From NCBI GenBank assembly GCA_018831265.1, contig JAHJCO010000002.1:186001-250000 (forward strand): DNA of 64,000 nucleotides, in the 5' to 3' direction. Source of the DNA: Actinomycetota bacterium (GTDB lineage Bacteria > Actinomycetota > Geothermincolia > Fen-727 > Anoxymicrobiaceae). A program made the position numbers and the translations under genes. Under the pieces are notes generated by a model. That model was given only the letters and a program-made list of their open reading frames with translations. It had not been told where the DNA came from and ran no database searches. Position 1 is the stretch's first letter; each line of letters starts with the position of its first letter. Positions 37,169 through 46,635 of this stretch are shown here, piece by piece.

Positions 37169-38410
37169 ATGTTCGATTTCCTTATGACCGACGAGCAGAT
37201 GGCCATGCAGGAGGAGGTCAGGGACTTCACACGCTCGATCGACCGGCAGTACCTGCTGGACATGGACTCTGAAAAGATCCAGTTCCCCAGGGAGATACTC
37301 GAGGGCGCGGCGGAGCGCAACCTGCTGGGTCTGCGCTTCCCCGAGGAGTACGGAGGACGCGGGCTCGGCTGGGTGGACGAGTGCATCGCCATCGAGGAGA
37401 TGGCGACCCTCGGCATACCGCCCGCATGCCTGTATTCGCTCGTCTCGATCGTCGGCGAATGCACATGCGAGTTCGGGACCGAGGAGCAGAAGCGCAAGTA
37501 CCTTGCCCCTACCATCGCGGCGAAGATGTTCTGCTCGGAGGCACTGACCGAGCCGAGGGGCGGCTCGGACTTCTTCGGTGCTACCACCACCGCGAAGCAG
37601 GACGGAGACCACTTCATCCTGCACGGCCAGAAACGCTTCATAGTGGGGGCGGAGGGCTCCGACTACTTCATGGTGTACGCCAGGACGAACCCCGACGGAC
37701 CGCCGCGGGACAGCCTGTCGTGCTTCCTGGTGGACAGGGACGACGATGTCGAGGTGAAGCACGTCTACGGCCTCATGGGCGCGCGCGGCGGCGGCACCGG
37801 CAGGGTGCTGTTCCGGGACACGCGCGTCCCGAAGGAGAACCTGGTGGGCGGATTGAACGAGGGCGGCCGGATCTTCTACCGCATGATGATCCCCGAGAGG
37901 TTGACATCCGCCGCGGGGGCGCTGGGCGGAGCGCGGGCGGCCATCGAGGTCGCCGCCCGCTACTCGACCAGGCGCAAGGCCTTCGGGTACCACATAAAGG
38001 ACTTCCAGGGGGTCTCCTTCAAGATAGCCGAGTCGCTCACCGAGCTGGACGCGGCCCGTGCGCTCGTCTACGCGACGGCGACCGCCATCGACTCCGGCAA
38101 GGTGTCGGCCGGCCGGCTGCGCAGGATGGTCTCAGAGTCCAAGAAGTTCGCCACCGAGATGTCCTGGCACGTGGTCAACAACTGCATGCAGGTCATGGGT
38201 GGGATAGGCTACACCAACGTCTACCCCATCGAGCGGGCCGTCAGGGACTGCCGCCTGATCATGATCTGGACCGGGACCAACGAGATCATGAACCTCATCA
38301 TCCAGCACGAGTTCTACAAGGAGATGGGCGCCGACGTGAAGGCTGCGGGGCGCGACACCGAGTGGGACGCGGCGGAAGCCTTCAACGAAGAAGAAAAGAT
38401 CTACGAATAA
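37169..38410 (+). CDS. Acyl-CoA dehydrogenase
   Basis: Introduces a trans double bond into an acyl-CoA and passes electrons to an electron-transfer flavoprotein. 413 residues with three domains: helical N-terminus, beta middle ([20 protein letters not shown], the FAD and substrate motif) and helical C-terminus ([21 protein letters not shown] and [11 protein letters not shown]). The usual catalytic Glu before GT (YEGT) is Thr here; the Glu of IPERL (Glu243) lies where isovaleryl- and long-chain enzymes have their base. The ATG has AAGGAGG six bases upstream; longer frames are not used. It ends at an inverted repeat that separates it from the converging lipoprotein gene. Confidence 0.93.
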   Translation: MFDFLMTDEQMAMQEEVRDFTRSIDRQYLLDMDSEKIQFPREILEGAAERNLLGLRFPEEYGGRGLGWVDECIAIEEMATLGIPPACLYSLVSIVGECTCEFGTEEQKRKYLAPTIAAKMFCSEALTEPRGGSDFFGATTTAKQDGDHFILHGQKRFIVGAEGSDYFMVYARTNPDGPPRDSLSCFLVDRDDDVEVKHVYGLMGARGGGTGRVLFRDTRVPKENLVGGLNEGGRIFYRMMIPERLTSAAGALGGARAAIEVAARYSTRRKAFGYHIKDFQGVSFKIAESLTELDAARALVYATATAIDSGKVSAGRLRRMVSESKKFATEMSWHVVNNCMQVMGGIGYTNVYPIERAVRDCRLIMIWTGTNEIMNLIIQHEFYKEMGADVKAAGRDTEWDAAEAFNEEEKIYE

Positions 38411-38418
38411 CTAATACC

Positions 38419-38507
38419 GGTGCCAGGCACATTAGCCCCGTAAGTATTAGTTCCTACACACGGCTTGGCCGAATGGCTAATAGTTGGGGGCTAATGTGCC
38501 TGGCACC
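38419..38507. repeat. REP-like inverted repeat, GGTGCCAGGCAC type
   Basis: A perfect 21-base inverted repeat, 38419-38439 and 38487-38507, with a 47-base spacer and partly matching outer flanks (CTAATA). It lies between two converging genes, nine bases from each stop, so it could act as a two-way terminator. Its outer 11 bases equal those of the element at 25032. Confidence 0.85.
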
Positions 38508-38516
38508 AACTATTAG

Positions 38517-39326
38517 CTACTGTCCAGGCCAGGGCTTCACGCTGGCCGGGGCCGCCAGGTTCAACTTCGCGTTGTAGTCGCTGAGGACCGCCTCCTGGGT
38601 CATCGTTACCTTGTCCCCGGGCTCGGCGTAGCCCTGCTTGATGATGTCCTCGGTGGCCCGCACCTCGACGTCACCGGCTGACATCTTGAAGTAGTAGTCC
38701 TTGACCCTGATATAGAAGTCGAATGTGGCCTTGAGGTCCTTGAGCTCGTCAACGGTCCGTACCTGGTTGCCGCTGGAGTCCTTCAGCAGGTCGGTTATCC
38801 CGGGGAGCTTTATGAGCTCTTCCATGTCGGGCACCGCCTTCAGGTGGTAGCAGGCCTCGCCCTCGACCCTGGAGTTGCCCTCCTTCGTCAGGCTCTTGAA
38901 GTACTTCAGGTACTGCGATATGGACAGGCTCTGGGTGACCGGGGCGGGCAGCTGGAAGGAGGCGGGCATCTCGTACCAGTTACCCGCCACCTGTGTGTAG
39001 AGCTTGTCGCCGACCTGCATGGCCGTGATGGGCACCCCCGGGGTCAGCTCGGTCTTCACGCGGTAGTTGCCGGTCTCCAGGTCGATGTCTCCCTCGCTGG
39101 CCTGGACGTACTCCTGCTTGGCGACCTGGCCTTCCTGGATGGGGGCCCGTGGAAGCTTCACGGTCGAGGACACCTCGAAATGCACCGTCTTTATGTCCTT
39201 CTCGGCACGCATGGCGTTCTTGGCGATGGTCTCAGCGTTCGGCCCGCAGCCGGCCAACCCGATCGCCAGCCCGGCCAGCACCACGGCCACCGTGATGACG
39301 AAAAAGCACTTCTTCAATGCGTTCAC
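38517..39326 (-). CDS. LppX/LprG-like lipoprotein
   Basis: 269-residue extracytoplasmic lipoprotein. A signal (KK, hydrophobic core, LAGCG) places the lipid-modified Cys near residue 27. The mature part (KTVHFEVSSTVKLP, ITAMQVGDKLYTQVAGNWYEMP, VRVKDYYF-type strands) resembles the beta-rich LppX/LprG fold (DUF6612-like), which in actinobacteria binds lipids or lipoglycans. The start ATG lacks a clear ribosome binding site. It converges with the acyl-CoA dehydrogenase, and both touch lipid chemistry, but no operon link is visible. Confidence 0.8.
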   Translation of the reverse strand: MNALKKCFFVITVAVVLAGLAIGLAGCGPNAETIAKNAMRAEKDIKTVHFEVSSTVKLPRAPIQEGQVAKQEYVQASEGDIDLETGNYRVKTELTPGVPITAMQVGDKLYTQVAGNWYEMPASFQLPAPVTQSLSISQYLKYFKSLTKEGNSRVEGEACYHLKAVPDMEELIKLPGITDLLKDSSGNQVRTVDELKDLKATFDFYIRVKDYYFKMSAGDVEVRATEDIIKQGYAEPGDKVTMTQEAVLSDYNAKLNLAAPASVKPWPGQ

Positions 39327-39510
39327 CTCTCGTATGCCGCCGCATGGGCGGCTCCTCGCGCGCGGTCAGGTTTCCGCTCATTATAACGGGCACAGACCCG
39401 GCTAGATACCCCGCTTGAACAGGTGCCCGTCCCATCGGTGTCGTAGAATACTTCGGGCGACACGACGTCGGCACCCTTCTGTTTGACGGAAAATTGATCG
39501 GGATGGTTCT

Positions 39511-41379
39511 TTGGACGGATACGCCGGTAAGTACCTCAACCTGAACCTCTCCGACGGGAGCGGCAAGGACTTCGTCATCCCCGAGGAGGTCGTACAACGG
39601 TACCTCGGCGGCAGGGGCCTGGGGGCCTGGCTGCTCTTCCAGGGCCTCGAACCGCAGGTGGAGCCGCTTTCGCCCGATAACGTGCTGGTCCTGTCCACGG
39701 GACCTCTCACCGGGCTGGGTATCCCCGCCATGAACCATACCACCATCTGCACCAAGTCCCCGCTGACCGGCACCATCACCTGCGCTTCCCTGGGCGGCGA
39801 CTTCGCCTCCAGGCTGAAGTCCTGCGGCTACGACGGGATCATCCTGCGCGGTCGCTCCCCCCTACCGGTGATCGTCGACGTCACCGAGGGCCGCTGGAAG
39901 ATTCGCGAGGCCGGAAGGCTCTGGGGGTCGGACGTTTCCAGGACGCAGGAACTGCTGGCCAGCCAGGTCGCCGGCACCCTGTGCATAGGTCCAGCCGGCG
40001 AGAACATGGTGAAGTTCGCCACCATCGTCTCCGGGGAGCACACCGCCGAGCGCGGGGGGACCGGCGCCGTTATGGGCTCCAAGCGTGTCAAGGCGATAAG
40101 GGTCGGGGGCAACTTCGAGACCTCGGTCTTCGACCGCGAGCGCCTCGAGCGGCCGGTAGCCCACGTCAAGGCCAAGCTGAAGGTCGGCGAGGCATACCCG
40201 CGCTACGGTACGGCGGGCAACGTCGCGCTGGCGAACGAGCGGGGGGTGCTGCCGACAAGGAACTTCACCTCGGGCACCTTCGACCGCTATATGAAGATAA
40301 CCGGGGACGCGCTCCGGTCTCAGATCAGGCGCAAGGCCCTGGACTGCCCCGGTTGCTCGGTGGACTGCACCAACGAGATCAAGCTCTCCACGAAGGCGGA
40401 GACCATGCGGGTCAAGGGGCCCGGCTACCAGGCGCTGGTGATGCTCGGCAGCAACCTGCTGATAGACGAGCTGGACGCCATCGTGCGCAACAACTACCTG
40501 TGCTACCTGCTGGGTATGGATCCGATCAGCACCGGGGGAACCCTTGCCATGGCCATGGAACTCTCCGAGAAGGGACGCATGGTACTGCCGCTGCAGTTCG
40601 GCAGCGCCCGCGAGGTGGGACCGCTCCTGCCCCTCATCGCGCAGCGTAAGGGTCCCGGAGACGAACTCGCCGACGGTGCCGCAGGGCTGGTCCGCAGGTA
40701 CGGGTACAGCGACCTGTGCATGGCGGTCAAGGGCATGGAGCTCTCGGGGTACGATCCCCGGGGCTGCTGGGGCCAGGGGCTGGCCTTCGCAACCTCGCCG
40801 GCGGGCGGCACCCACAACGGCAGCATGATGGCCGCCGTGGAGGTCCTGGGGCGGCCGGTGGGGATACCCGGGGCCAGGGCGGCGGGCAAGGTCAAGCTCA
40901 CCATATTCTCCCAGGACCTGTTCGCGGCCCTCGACACGCTGGTCGCCTGCAACCGCGCCGCGTTCTGCATGCTCACCGTACCCGCCATCGCCCACGCGAT
41001 GCCCACCTGGATCAACGGCTTCTTCGCTGGCCGGATGCCGGGCTTCTCGAGCTCCCTGGTGGACGTCTCGCAGTACCACGCCGCGCTCTCGTTCGTGACG
41101 GGTGTGAAGTACAACCGGAGGGCGCTGCTCCGCGTCGGGGAGCGCACCTTCAACCTCGAGCACCTGTTCAACCTCAGGGAGGGCTACACCAGCAAGGACG
41201 ACACGCTTCCCCTGAGGTTCCTCGGCGAGCCGTTCAGGGAGGGCCCGTCCGCCGGCAATGTCGTGCCGCTGACCAAGATGCTGCTCCGGTACTACAAGGC
41301 CCGGGGCTGGAACGAGGTCGGCATCCCGACCGAAGCCCTCCTCAAGCGCCTCACCATCGACGAACGCTCTTCCGGCTAA
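39511..41379 (+). CDS. aor: Aldehyde:ferredoxin oxidoreductase (tungsten-type)
   Basis: Oxidises aldehydes to acids (or reduces acids) with ferredoxin, using a bis-pterin tungsten or molybdenum centre. 622 residues. Typical N-terminus GGRGLGAWLLF, pterin segment GPAGENMVKFATIVSGEHTAERGGTGAVMGSKR, cluster motif CPGCSVDC (about residue 288) and a late Cys (NRAAFC). The start is a TTG with only weak support upstream. The partner genes for tungstate uptake and cofactor synthesis are not in the window. Probably cytosolic; the substrate is unknown. Expressed alone, on the opposite strand to its neighbours uppS and the lipoprotein. Confidence 0.95.
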   Translation: MDGYAGKYLNLNLSDGSGKDFVIPEEVVQRYLGGRGLGAWLLFQGLEPQVEPLSPDNVLVLSTGPLTGLGIPAMNHTTICTKSPLTGTITCASLGGDFASRLKSCGYDGIILRGRSPLPVIVDVTEGRWKIREAGRLWGSDVSRTQELLASQVAGTLCIGPAGENMVKFATIVSGEHTAERGGTGAVMGSKRVKAIRVGGNFETSVFDRERLERPVAHVKAKLKVGEAYPRYGTAGNVALANERGVLPTRNFTSGTFDRYMKITGDALRSQIRRKALDCPGCSVDCTNEIKLSTKAETMRVKGPGYQALVMLGSNLLIDELDAIVRNNYLCYLLGMDPISTGGTLAMAMELSEKGRMVLPLQFGSAREVGPLLPLIAQRKGPGDELADGAAGLVRRYGYSDLCMAVKGMELSGYDPRGCWGQGLAFATSPAGGTHNGSMMAAVEVLGRPVGIPGARAAGKVKLTIFSQDLFAALDTLVACNRAAFCMLTVPAIAHAMPTWINGFFAGRMPGFSSSLVDVSQYHAALSFVTGVKYNRRALLRVGERTFNLEHLFNLREGYTSKDDTLPLRFLGEPFREGPSAGNVVPLTKMLLRYYKARGWNEVGIPTEALLKRLTIDERSSG

Positions 41380-41467
41380 TGGCGAAGTGCCGCCACGGCC
41401 TCGACCTCGAGGAGCCCCCTCACGCAACGAGCTCCGCGTACCGCGATCATCGACCGTGGCCTGTTGG

Positions 41468-41631
41468 TGTCAATGACTTGAATAACAATAGTTAACAATA
41501 AAGAACAATCAAGATATAAAATTTACTTATACAACAACCTCTGGGTGTTCATAACCCGAATTCGGGCGATTACCGTTATTTCTGATATAACGGGTCAACT
41601 GATGTTGCTGGTGTGATTCAAGCCTTTGACA
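41468..41631. repeat. Small inverted-repeat element (MITE-like), copy 1
   Basis: Ends TGTCAATGACTTGAAT and ATTCAAGCCTTTGACA form a 16-base imperfect terminal inverted repeat (two mismatches). The interior (TTGAATAACAATAGTTAACA) resembles TTGAATAACATTAGTTATCA of the copy at 62389. The interior is much more AT-rich than the rest of the window. With about 130 further bases it fills the non-coding gap 41380-41765. Confidence 0.75.
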
Positions 41632-41765
41632 CCTCGCGGAATAAAGCAGTCAGTCGCCGAGGTAGTACTGGATCTTGCATTGGGGGTCAAACCTGGAATT
41701 GTGCGTGCTGGAATCCATATCCACTAGTCTGAGCCCCAGGCCTCATCGCGCCTCATCTCCTCGAG

Positions 41766-41861
41766 CTACTCATCTCTGAGCTCGACCGCACCGGACCCCA
41801 TGAACTCGCGGGCGAAGCCCAGCGATCTCAGCGCCTCTTTCCTGGTGGTGACTTCGCTCAA
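41766..41861 (-). CDS. Short hypothetical frame downstream of uppS
   Basis: A 31-codon frame (TTG start; SEVTTRKEALRSLGFAREFM...ELRDE) begins seven bases after the uppS stop. The composition looks protein-like (amphipathic helix). It could be a small protein or the decayed end of a longer gene. I find no family. Confidence 0.25.
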   Translation of the reverse strand: MSEVTTRKEALRSLGFAREFMGSGAVELRDE

Positions 41862-41867
41862 AAAGAC

Positions 41868-42584
41868 CTACCCCAGGCCTCCGAACTTGCGGATGCGCCT
41901 GTTGTACTCCTCGACGGCCTCGACCAGGTGCTTTCCCCGGAAATCGGGCCAGAGCGTCGGCGTGTAGTAAAGCTCGGCGTAGGCTATCTCCCAGAGGAGG
42001 AAGTTGCTCACCCGTATCTCCCCGGCCGTGCGTATCATCAGGTCGTAATCCGGCAGGTCGGGCGCGTAAAGGTGCCTGCCGACCGTCTTCTCGGTAATCG
42101 AGCCCGGCTTCAGCCGGCCAGAGGCTATCTCCTCTCCTATGGCCTTCATCGCATCAACCAGCTCCGCGCGCCCCCCGTAGTTGAACGCGACGTTCAGCTT
42201 CAGACCGGTGTTCCCTCGGGTCAGCTCCATCGACTCGACCATCTTGTTCCAGAGGGAGCCCGGGATGCGCCCCCGGCGCCCCATGAAGCGGATCTTCACG
42301 TTGCTCTCGTGAAACTCCTGCACGCGCAGATCCAGCAGGTCCCGGTTGAAGCTCATCAGGAACTTCACCTCGTCCGCCGGGCGCCTCCAGTTCTCCGTGG
42401 AGAACGCGTACAGCGTCAGAGCCTCCAGCCCCAGCTCGACCGACATCCTCACGGTGGATGTCACCGACTTCTCGCCCTCGCGGTGCCCCTCGATGCGCGG
42501 CAGTCCCTTCCGTGTGGCCCAGCGGCCGTTCCCGTCCATGATTATCGCGATCCTGGGCGGCACCTTCATCGATTTCCTAGCCAT
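41868..42584 (-). CDS. uppS: Isoprenyl transferase (undecaprenyl diphosphate synthase)
   Basis: Builds the C55 lipid carrier for peptidoglycan synthesis from isopentenyl diphosphate. 238 residues. Cis-prenyltransferase motifs are all seen: AIIMDGNGRWA with the catalytic Asp, LTLYAFSTENWRRP, NVAFNYGGRAEL and RTAGEIRVSNFLLW. The ATG overlaps the recO stop by eight bases. In this order it serves the wall-synthesis genes downstream in the window. Confidence 0.96.
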   Translation of the reverse strand: MARKSMKVPPRIAIIMDGNGRWATRKGLPRIEGHREGEKSVTSTVRMSVELGLEALTLYAFSTENWRRPADEVKFLMSFNRDLLDLRVQEFHESNVKIRFMGRRGRIPGSLWNKMVESMELTRGNTGLKLNVAFNYGGRAELVDAMKAIGEEIASGRLKPGSITEKTVGRHLYAPDLPDYDLMIRTAGEIRVSNFLLWEIAYAELYYTPTLWPDFRGKHLVEAVEEYNRRIRKFGGLG

Positions 42585-43392
42585 CGGTCGTCCCCTCCCG
42601 TGCCCTGCCTTGCGGGAACTCCTTCATCACCCGGTGCGACTTGAACTCCCGCTCCATCCAGTGTTCGAGGACCCTGTCCATCAGCGCCCCGGCCTCCTTC
42701 GCCGCGCCCGCGCGCGGTGGCCTCGAAGGCCACTCCCCCAGCCGGTGCACGCCCATCCAGGCCAGCAGCTCCACAGTATCGGCCTGCAGGGTCACCAGCC
42801 TGCCCGCGCCCCTCTCTCCCCCGGACGAGCATCCCTCGCAGACCAGCCCCCCCATGTGCAACGAGAAGGACGCCCCGCCGGCGCCGGGCGCCTTCCCGCA
42901 CGAGGCGCAGGTCCCGACCCGCAGCTCGAACCCCGCAGCCGCCATCGCCCTGAAATCGAAGAACGCCCTGGTGAACGGCGCCCGCTCGGGATAGCGGTCC
43001 AGTAGCTGCAGGGCCTCCTCCAGCAGCAGGAAGAGCTCCGGGTGGGGCTCCTCGTCGGCGGTCATGCTGTCGGCGAGCTCCGCCATGGCCGAGGCGGACA
43101 CGTAGAGGTCTAGGTCTTCCCTGACCCCCGGGAAGGACTCGATTATCTCCGCCTGCTTGACCGTGTCCATGTTCCGCCCCCTGTGCACGAGGAGCTGGAC
43201 GTGCGTCAGAGGCTCCAGCCTGGCCCCGAAGCGGCTGGTGGTCTTCCTGACTCCCTTTGCCACCGCGCTGCGCTTTCCGTGCTCCCTGGTCAGTATGCGC
43301 AGTATCTTGTCCGACTCCCCCAGCTTGTAAGAGCGCAAAACGATGCCGACGTCCCGGTACTCGGGCCTCTTCCTGGCGCTACCCCGAGGCAC
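42577..43392 (-). CDS. recO: DNA repair protein RecO
   Basis: Recombination mediator that loads RecA with RecR and anneals SSB-coated DNA. 271 residues. The N-terminal OB fold opens YRDVGIVLRSYKLGESDKILRILTREHGK; the C-terminal zinc site is CASCGKAPG...CEGCS. The GTG start overlaps the deoC end by 14 bases, and its stop overlaps uppS. Confidence 0.93.
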   Translation of the reverse strand: MPRGSARKRPEYRDVGIVLRSYKLGESDKILRILTREHGKRSAVAKGVRKTTSRFGARLEPLTHVQLLVHRGRNMDTVKQAEIIESFPGVREDLDLYVSASAMAELADSMTADEEPHPELFLLLEEALQLLDRYPERAPFTRAFFDFRAMAAAGFELRVGTCASCGKAPGAGGASFSLHMGGLVCEGCSSGGERGAGRLVTLQADTVELLAWMGVHRLGEWPSRPPRAGAAKEAGALMDRVLEHWMEREFKSHRVMKEFPQGRAREGTTDG

Positions 43393-44140
43393 GGATAAAC
43401 CCCTCGACGATCGCGGGGCCCGTGCTGGTTCCGATCCGGTTGGCGCCCGCCTCGAACATCAAACGTGCATCCTCCCAGGTACGGATCCCTCCCGCGGCCT
43501 TCACGCCCACCTCCGGTCCGACCGTCCCGCGCATGAGCGAGACGTCCTCGACGGTGGCACCGCCGGGTCCCAGGCCCGTGGCGGTCTTCACGTAGTCTAT
43601 CCCCGCCGCGACCGCTCTCCGGCACGCCTCCACCTTCTGCTCCTCGTCCAGGTACGGCGTCTCGAGTATCACCTTCACCACGACGTGCTGCATGCTCAGC
43701 TTTCCCCACTCCCTGGTGACCTCCACCACGGCGGCGAGGTCCTCCTCCACGATGTCCCAGCACCCCGAGCGCGCCAGGGAGACGTTCATGACCACGTCCA
43801 GCTCGCTGGCCCCGTCCTCCAGCGCGCTCAGCGCCTCGGCGACCTTCGCCTCCGTGGACTCGTAACCGAACGGGAACCCTACCGGCGCACCTACGAGCAC
43901 GTCACAGGCCTCGAGCAGACCGACGGCGAGCGGGACGTGCGCGGACGGCACAAACACGCTGCGGAATCCCCAGCGGCCGGCCTCCTCCACGAACGCGGTG
44001 TAGCTCTCCAGCGTCTCCTCGGGCTTCAGCAGCGTGTAGTCGATGAGAGCCAGCAGGCCCGTAGTCGTGAGGGTGTCCAGTTCCGGCGGCATCATGTCGG
44101 GCCGCTCTTGTCTGGGAGTGTCCCCGGCGCCGTCAAGCAT
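43379..44140 (-). CDS. deoC: Deoxyribose-phosphate aldolase
   Basis: Splits 2-deoxyribose 5-phosphate to acetaldehyde and glyceraldehyde 3-phosphate. The TIM-barrel motifs are IDYTLLKPEET, VVMNVSLARSG and VKVILET, the Schiff-base Lys of YVKTATGLG, and VKAAGGIRT. The first ATG (44146) directly abuts GAGGAG and cannot be served by it; the next ATG (44140), six bases further, is well spaced and chosen. About 253 residues. In an operon-like run with recO. Confidence 0.93.
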   Translation of the reverse strand: MLDGAGDTPRQERPDMMPPELDTLTTTGLLALIDYTLLKPEETLESYTAFVEEAGRWGFRSVFVPSAHVPLAVGLLEACDVLVGAPVGFPFGYESTEAKVAEALSALEDGASELDVVMNVSLARSGCWDIVEEDLAAVVEVTREWGKLSMQHVVVKVILETPYLDEEQKVEACRRAVAAGIDYVKTATGLGPGGATVEDVSLMRGTVGPEVGVKAAGGIRTWEDARLMFEAGANRIGTSTGPAIVEGFIRASG

Positions 44141-44153
44141 CTTCATCTCCTCT

Positions 44154-45500
44154 CTAGATAAGTAGTCTTCCGATGACGAGGTATATCGCCAGGCTCAGCA
44201 CGTCCATGGTTGTTCCCAGCAGCGGACCGGAGACGGCCCCCAGGTCCCTGCGAAAGGCCCTTAGTGTCAGGGGAAGCGCACAGCCCACAATGGACGCCGC
44301 GATCACCGTCAGCGCCAGTGACAGTCCGACCACCACGCCCACGGAGGCACCCTGGTTGAACAAAAGGCTGATCGCCATGACCGCGCCCCCGGCGCAGAGA
44401 CCCACCAGAACCCCCCACAGGATCTCTCCCGAGATCTTCCTCACGGTGGCCTGCCGCGGCGGTATCCCGCTGGAGAGCCAGCGGCCCATCACGGTGGACG
44501 ACTGGACGGCGATGTTACCCCCCATGGTCACGAGCAGCGGGATGAAGAAGACCAGCGCGAGGTACTGCGCCAGCACCGGTGAGTACAGCTTGAGCAGCCC
44601 CCCGGCCACCAGTATCTCGATGAGCACCGCGAGCACGAACCAGGGGAGCCGCCGCCCCAGGCCTGCCATGAGCCCGGCCGTTTCATCCTCCAGCCCGGTC
44701 GCCCCGGCGAAGCGGAGCCGGTCCTCCTCCGCCTCGTCCCCGATGACGTCCATGACGTCGTCCACGGTCACGATGCCGAGCATCCTGCCCTCGTCGTCCA
44801 GCACGGGAACCGCAAGCAGGTCGTACTTGCTGATCGTTTCCGCCACCAGTTCCTGGTCCTCGGCGGCCGCGACGGTTATAAGGTCGCGGGACATCATGTC
44901 GCCGACCTTCCTGTCAGGTGGCGACAGGATGAGCTCCCGCAGGGACAACACCCCCACGGGGCTGCCGTCCGGCGTCACGACGTATACGTAGTAGATGGTC
45001 TCGACCTCCGGGGAGACGCCGCGGAGCTCTTCGATCACCTCCTCGGCCGTCGCGTCGGGCGTGACCGAGATGTAGTCGGGGGTCATCAGGCCGCCGGCCG
45101 TGTCGTCCCCGTAGGCCAGCAGCTCGGCCAGCTCCCCGGCCTCCTCGCGGCCGAACAGCTTGAGCAGCCTCAGCCGCTGGGCCTCAGGTATGTCACCCAG
45201 CAGGTCGACCGCCTCGTCGACGGGCATCTTCTCCAGCAGGCCCCTCAGTTCGCCGGTGCGCAGGTGCCCGGCGACCTCGACCTGGTGGGGCTCTTCCATC
45301 TCCAGCAGCGCCCTGGCCGCGACCGCCGGCTCCATGTTGATGAGGACCTCGACCTGGTCGGCCATGTCGAGCGCCGTCAGGACCTCGGCCGCGTCGGCGG
45401 CGTGCAGGTCCGCGACGGTACGCACCGCCGGTGCCAGGTCGCCCCGGCCCAACATGTCACGGACCGTATCGAGGATTACCCAGTTCCCGTCTTCCACCAT
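44154..45500 (-). CDS. mgtE: MgtE-type magnesium transporter
   Basis: Mg2+ (or Co2+) channel in the membrane, 448 residues. A cytosolic helical N domain, two CBS domains (TPDYISVTPDATAEEVIEE; DLITVAAAEDQELVAE and TVDDVMDVIGDEAEED) and five C-terminal membrane helices are seen. The conserved LLVTMGGNIAVQSSTVMGR lines the pore. CBS and N domains sense Mg2+ and close the channel. Its stop is 13 bases from the start of deoC. Confidence 0.95.
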   Translation of the reverse strand: MVEDGNWVILDTVRDMLGRGDLAPAVRTVADLHAADAAEVLTALDMADQVEVLINMEPAVAARALLEMEEPHQVEVAGHLRTGELRGLLEKMPVDEAVDLLGDIPEAQRLRLLKLFGREEAGELAELLAYGDDTAGGLMTPDYISVTPDATAEEVIEELRGVSPEVETIYYVYVVTPDGSPVGVLSLRELILSPPDRKVGDMMSRDLITVAAAEDQELVAETISKYDLLAVPVLDDEGRMLGIVTVDDVMDVIGDEAEEDRLRFAGATGLEDETAGLMAGLGRRLPWFVLAVLIEILVAGGLLKLYSPVLAQYLALVFFIPLLVTMGGNIAVQSSTVMGRWLSSGIPPRQATVRKISGEILWGVLVGLCAGGAVMAISLLFNQGASVGVVVGLSLALTVIAASIVGCALPLTLRAFRRDLGAVSGPLLGTTMDVLSLAIYLVIGRLLI

Positions 45501-45713
45501 GCTCCCGACGACTCGCGATCAAATACAGACCCTCAAACACTATGTTGCGTTCGTCTCACAATAGCAACTGTTGCACTTGTACCGTGACTCCAGCCGCGTG
45601 ACCCTCCCGAGATCGGGCCGCTCGAACAGGCACATCCTTGCTGTGCATGTAGGTCGAACAAGAGCAGGCCTATCAGGTGCATCCAAAGTAGTGCGCATAA
45701 GCGACCTGGCTGC

Positions 45714-46613
45714 TCAGCTGTAGTCGAGCCTGCGGATGAACTCCGGGTTCCTGGACCAGTCTTTCTCGACCTTCGCCCGCAGCGAGAGAAACACCTGGTT
45801 GCCGAGCAGCGGTTCGATCTCCCTGCGAGCCCTGGAGCCGATCTCCTTGATCATGCGGCCGCCCTTGCCCACTATTATCCCCTTCTGGGACTCCCGCTCC
45901 ACGTAGATGACCGCCTCGATGTCGATCAGGTCCGCGCCGGGCCTGGGGGCAATCCCCTCGATGAGCACCGCCACGCTGTGGGGGACCTCGTCCCTTGTCA
46001 GCTCGAGCGCCTTCTCCCTGATGAGCTCTGCCACCAGGGTACGCTCGGGTTGATCGCTCACCATATCCTCGGGGAAATACCTCGGACCGGGGGGCATGAA
46101 ACGCCCGAGGGCCTCCTCCAGCGCGGGCACGTTGTGTCCCTGCTTTGACGAGACGGCCAGCACCTCCGCGAAGTTGTACAGGTGCCGGGCGACCTCCAGT
46201 TGGGAGTGCACCTTCTCCCCGTCCAGCAGGTCGATCTTGTTGACCACGCCCACCACGGGCGTATCCACCTTGCCCAGCTCACCCGCTATGAAGAGATCGC
46301 CCTTGCCGATGGTCTGGGCGCCGTCGAGCAGGAACACTATGGCGTCCACGTCCCTCATGGTCCCCAGCACCATGGAGTTGAGCCTCTCGCCCAGGGCGTC
46401 GTGCGGCTTGTGGAACCCCGGCGTGTCGACGAAGACCAGCTGGGAATCCGGCGTTGTGACCACCGCCCTGATGCGGTTGCGGGTGGTCTGCGGCTTGTCG
46501 GAGGTGATCGCGACCTTCTGTCGCGCGATGCGGTTGAGCAGCGTCGACTTGCCCACGTTGGGACGCCCGATTATTCCCACGAAGCCGCTTCGGAACTCCG
46601 AACCCTCGTCCAC
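45714..46613 (-). CDS. era: GTPase Era
   Basis: Binds the 3' end of 16S rRNA and helps small-subunit maturation. 299 residues. GTPase motifs: GRPNVGKST (16-24), DTPGFHKPHD and NKIDLL; the C-terminal KH domain contains GIIVGKGGRMIKEIGSRARREIE. GTG start with AGGGGAG upstream. It is 22 bases downstream of rodA on the same strand. Confidence 0.97.
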   Translation of the reverse strand: MDEGSEFRSGFVGIIGRPNVGKSTLLNRIARQKVAITSDKPQTTRNRIRAVVTTPDSQLVFVDTPGFHKPHDALGERLNSMVLGTMRDVDAIVFLLDGAQTIGKGDLFIAGELGKVDTPVVGVVNKIDLLDGEKVHSQLEVARHLYNFAEVLAVSSKQGHNVPALEEALGRFMPPGPRYFPEDMVSDQPERTLVAELIREKALELTRDEVPHSVAVLIEGIAPRPGADLIDIEAVIYVERESQKGIIVGKGGRMIKEIGSRARREIEPLLGNQVFLSLRAKVEKDWSRNPEFIRRLDYS

Positions 46614-46635
46614 CAGAACAGCGCTCCCCTGGTCC

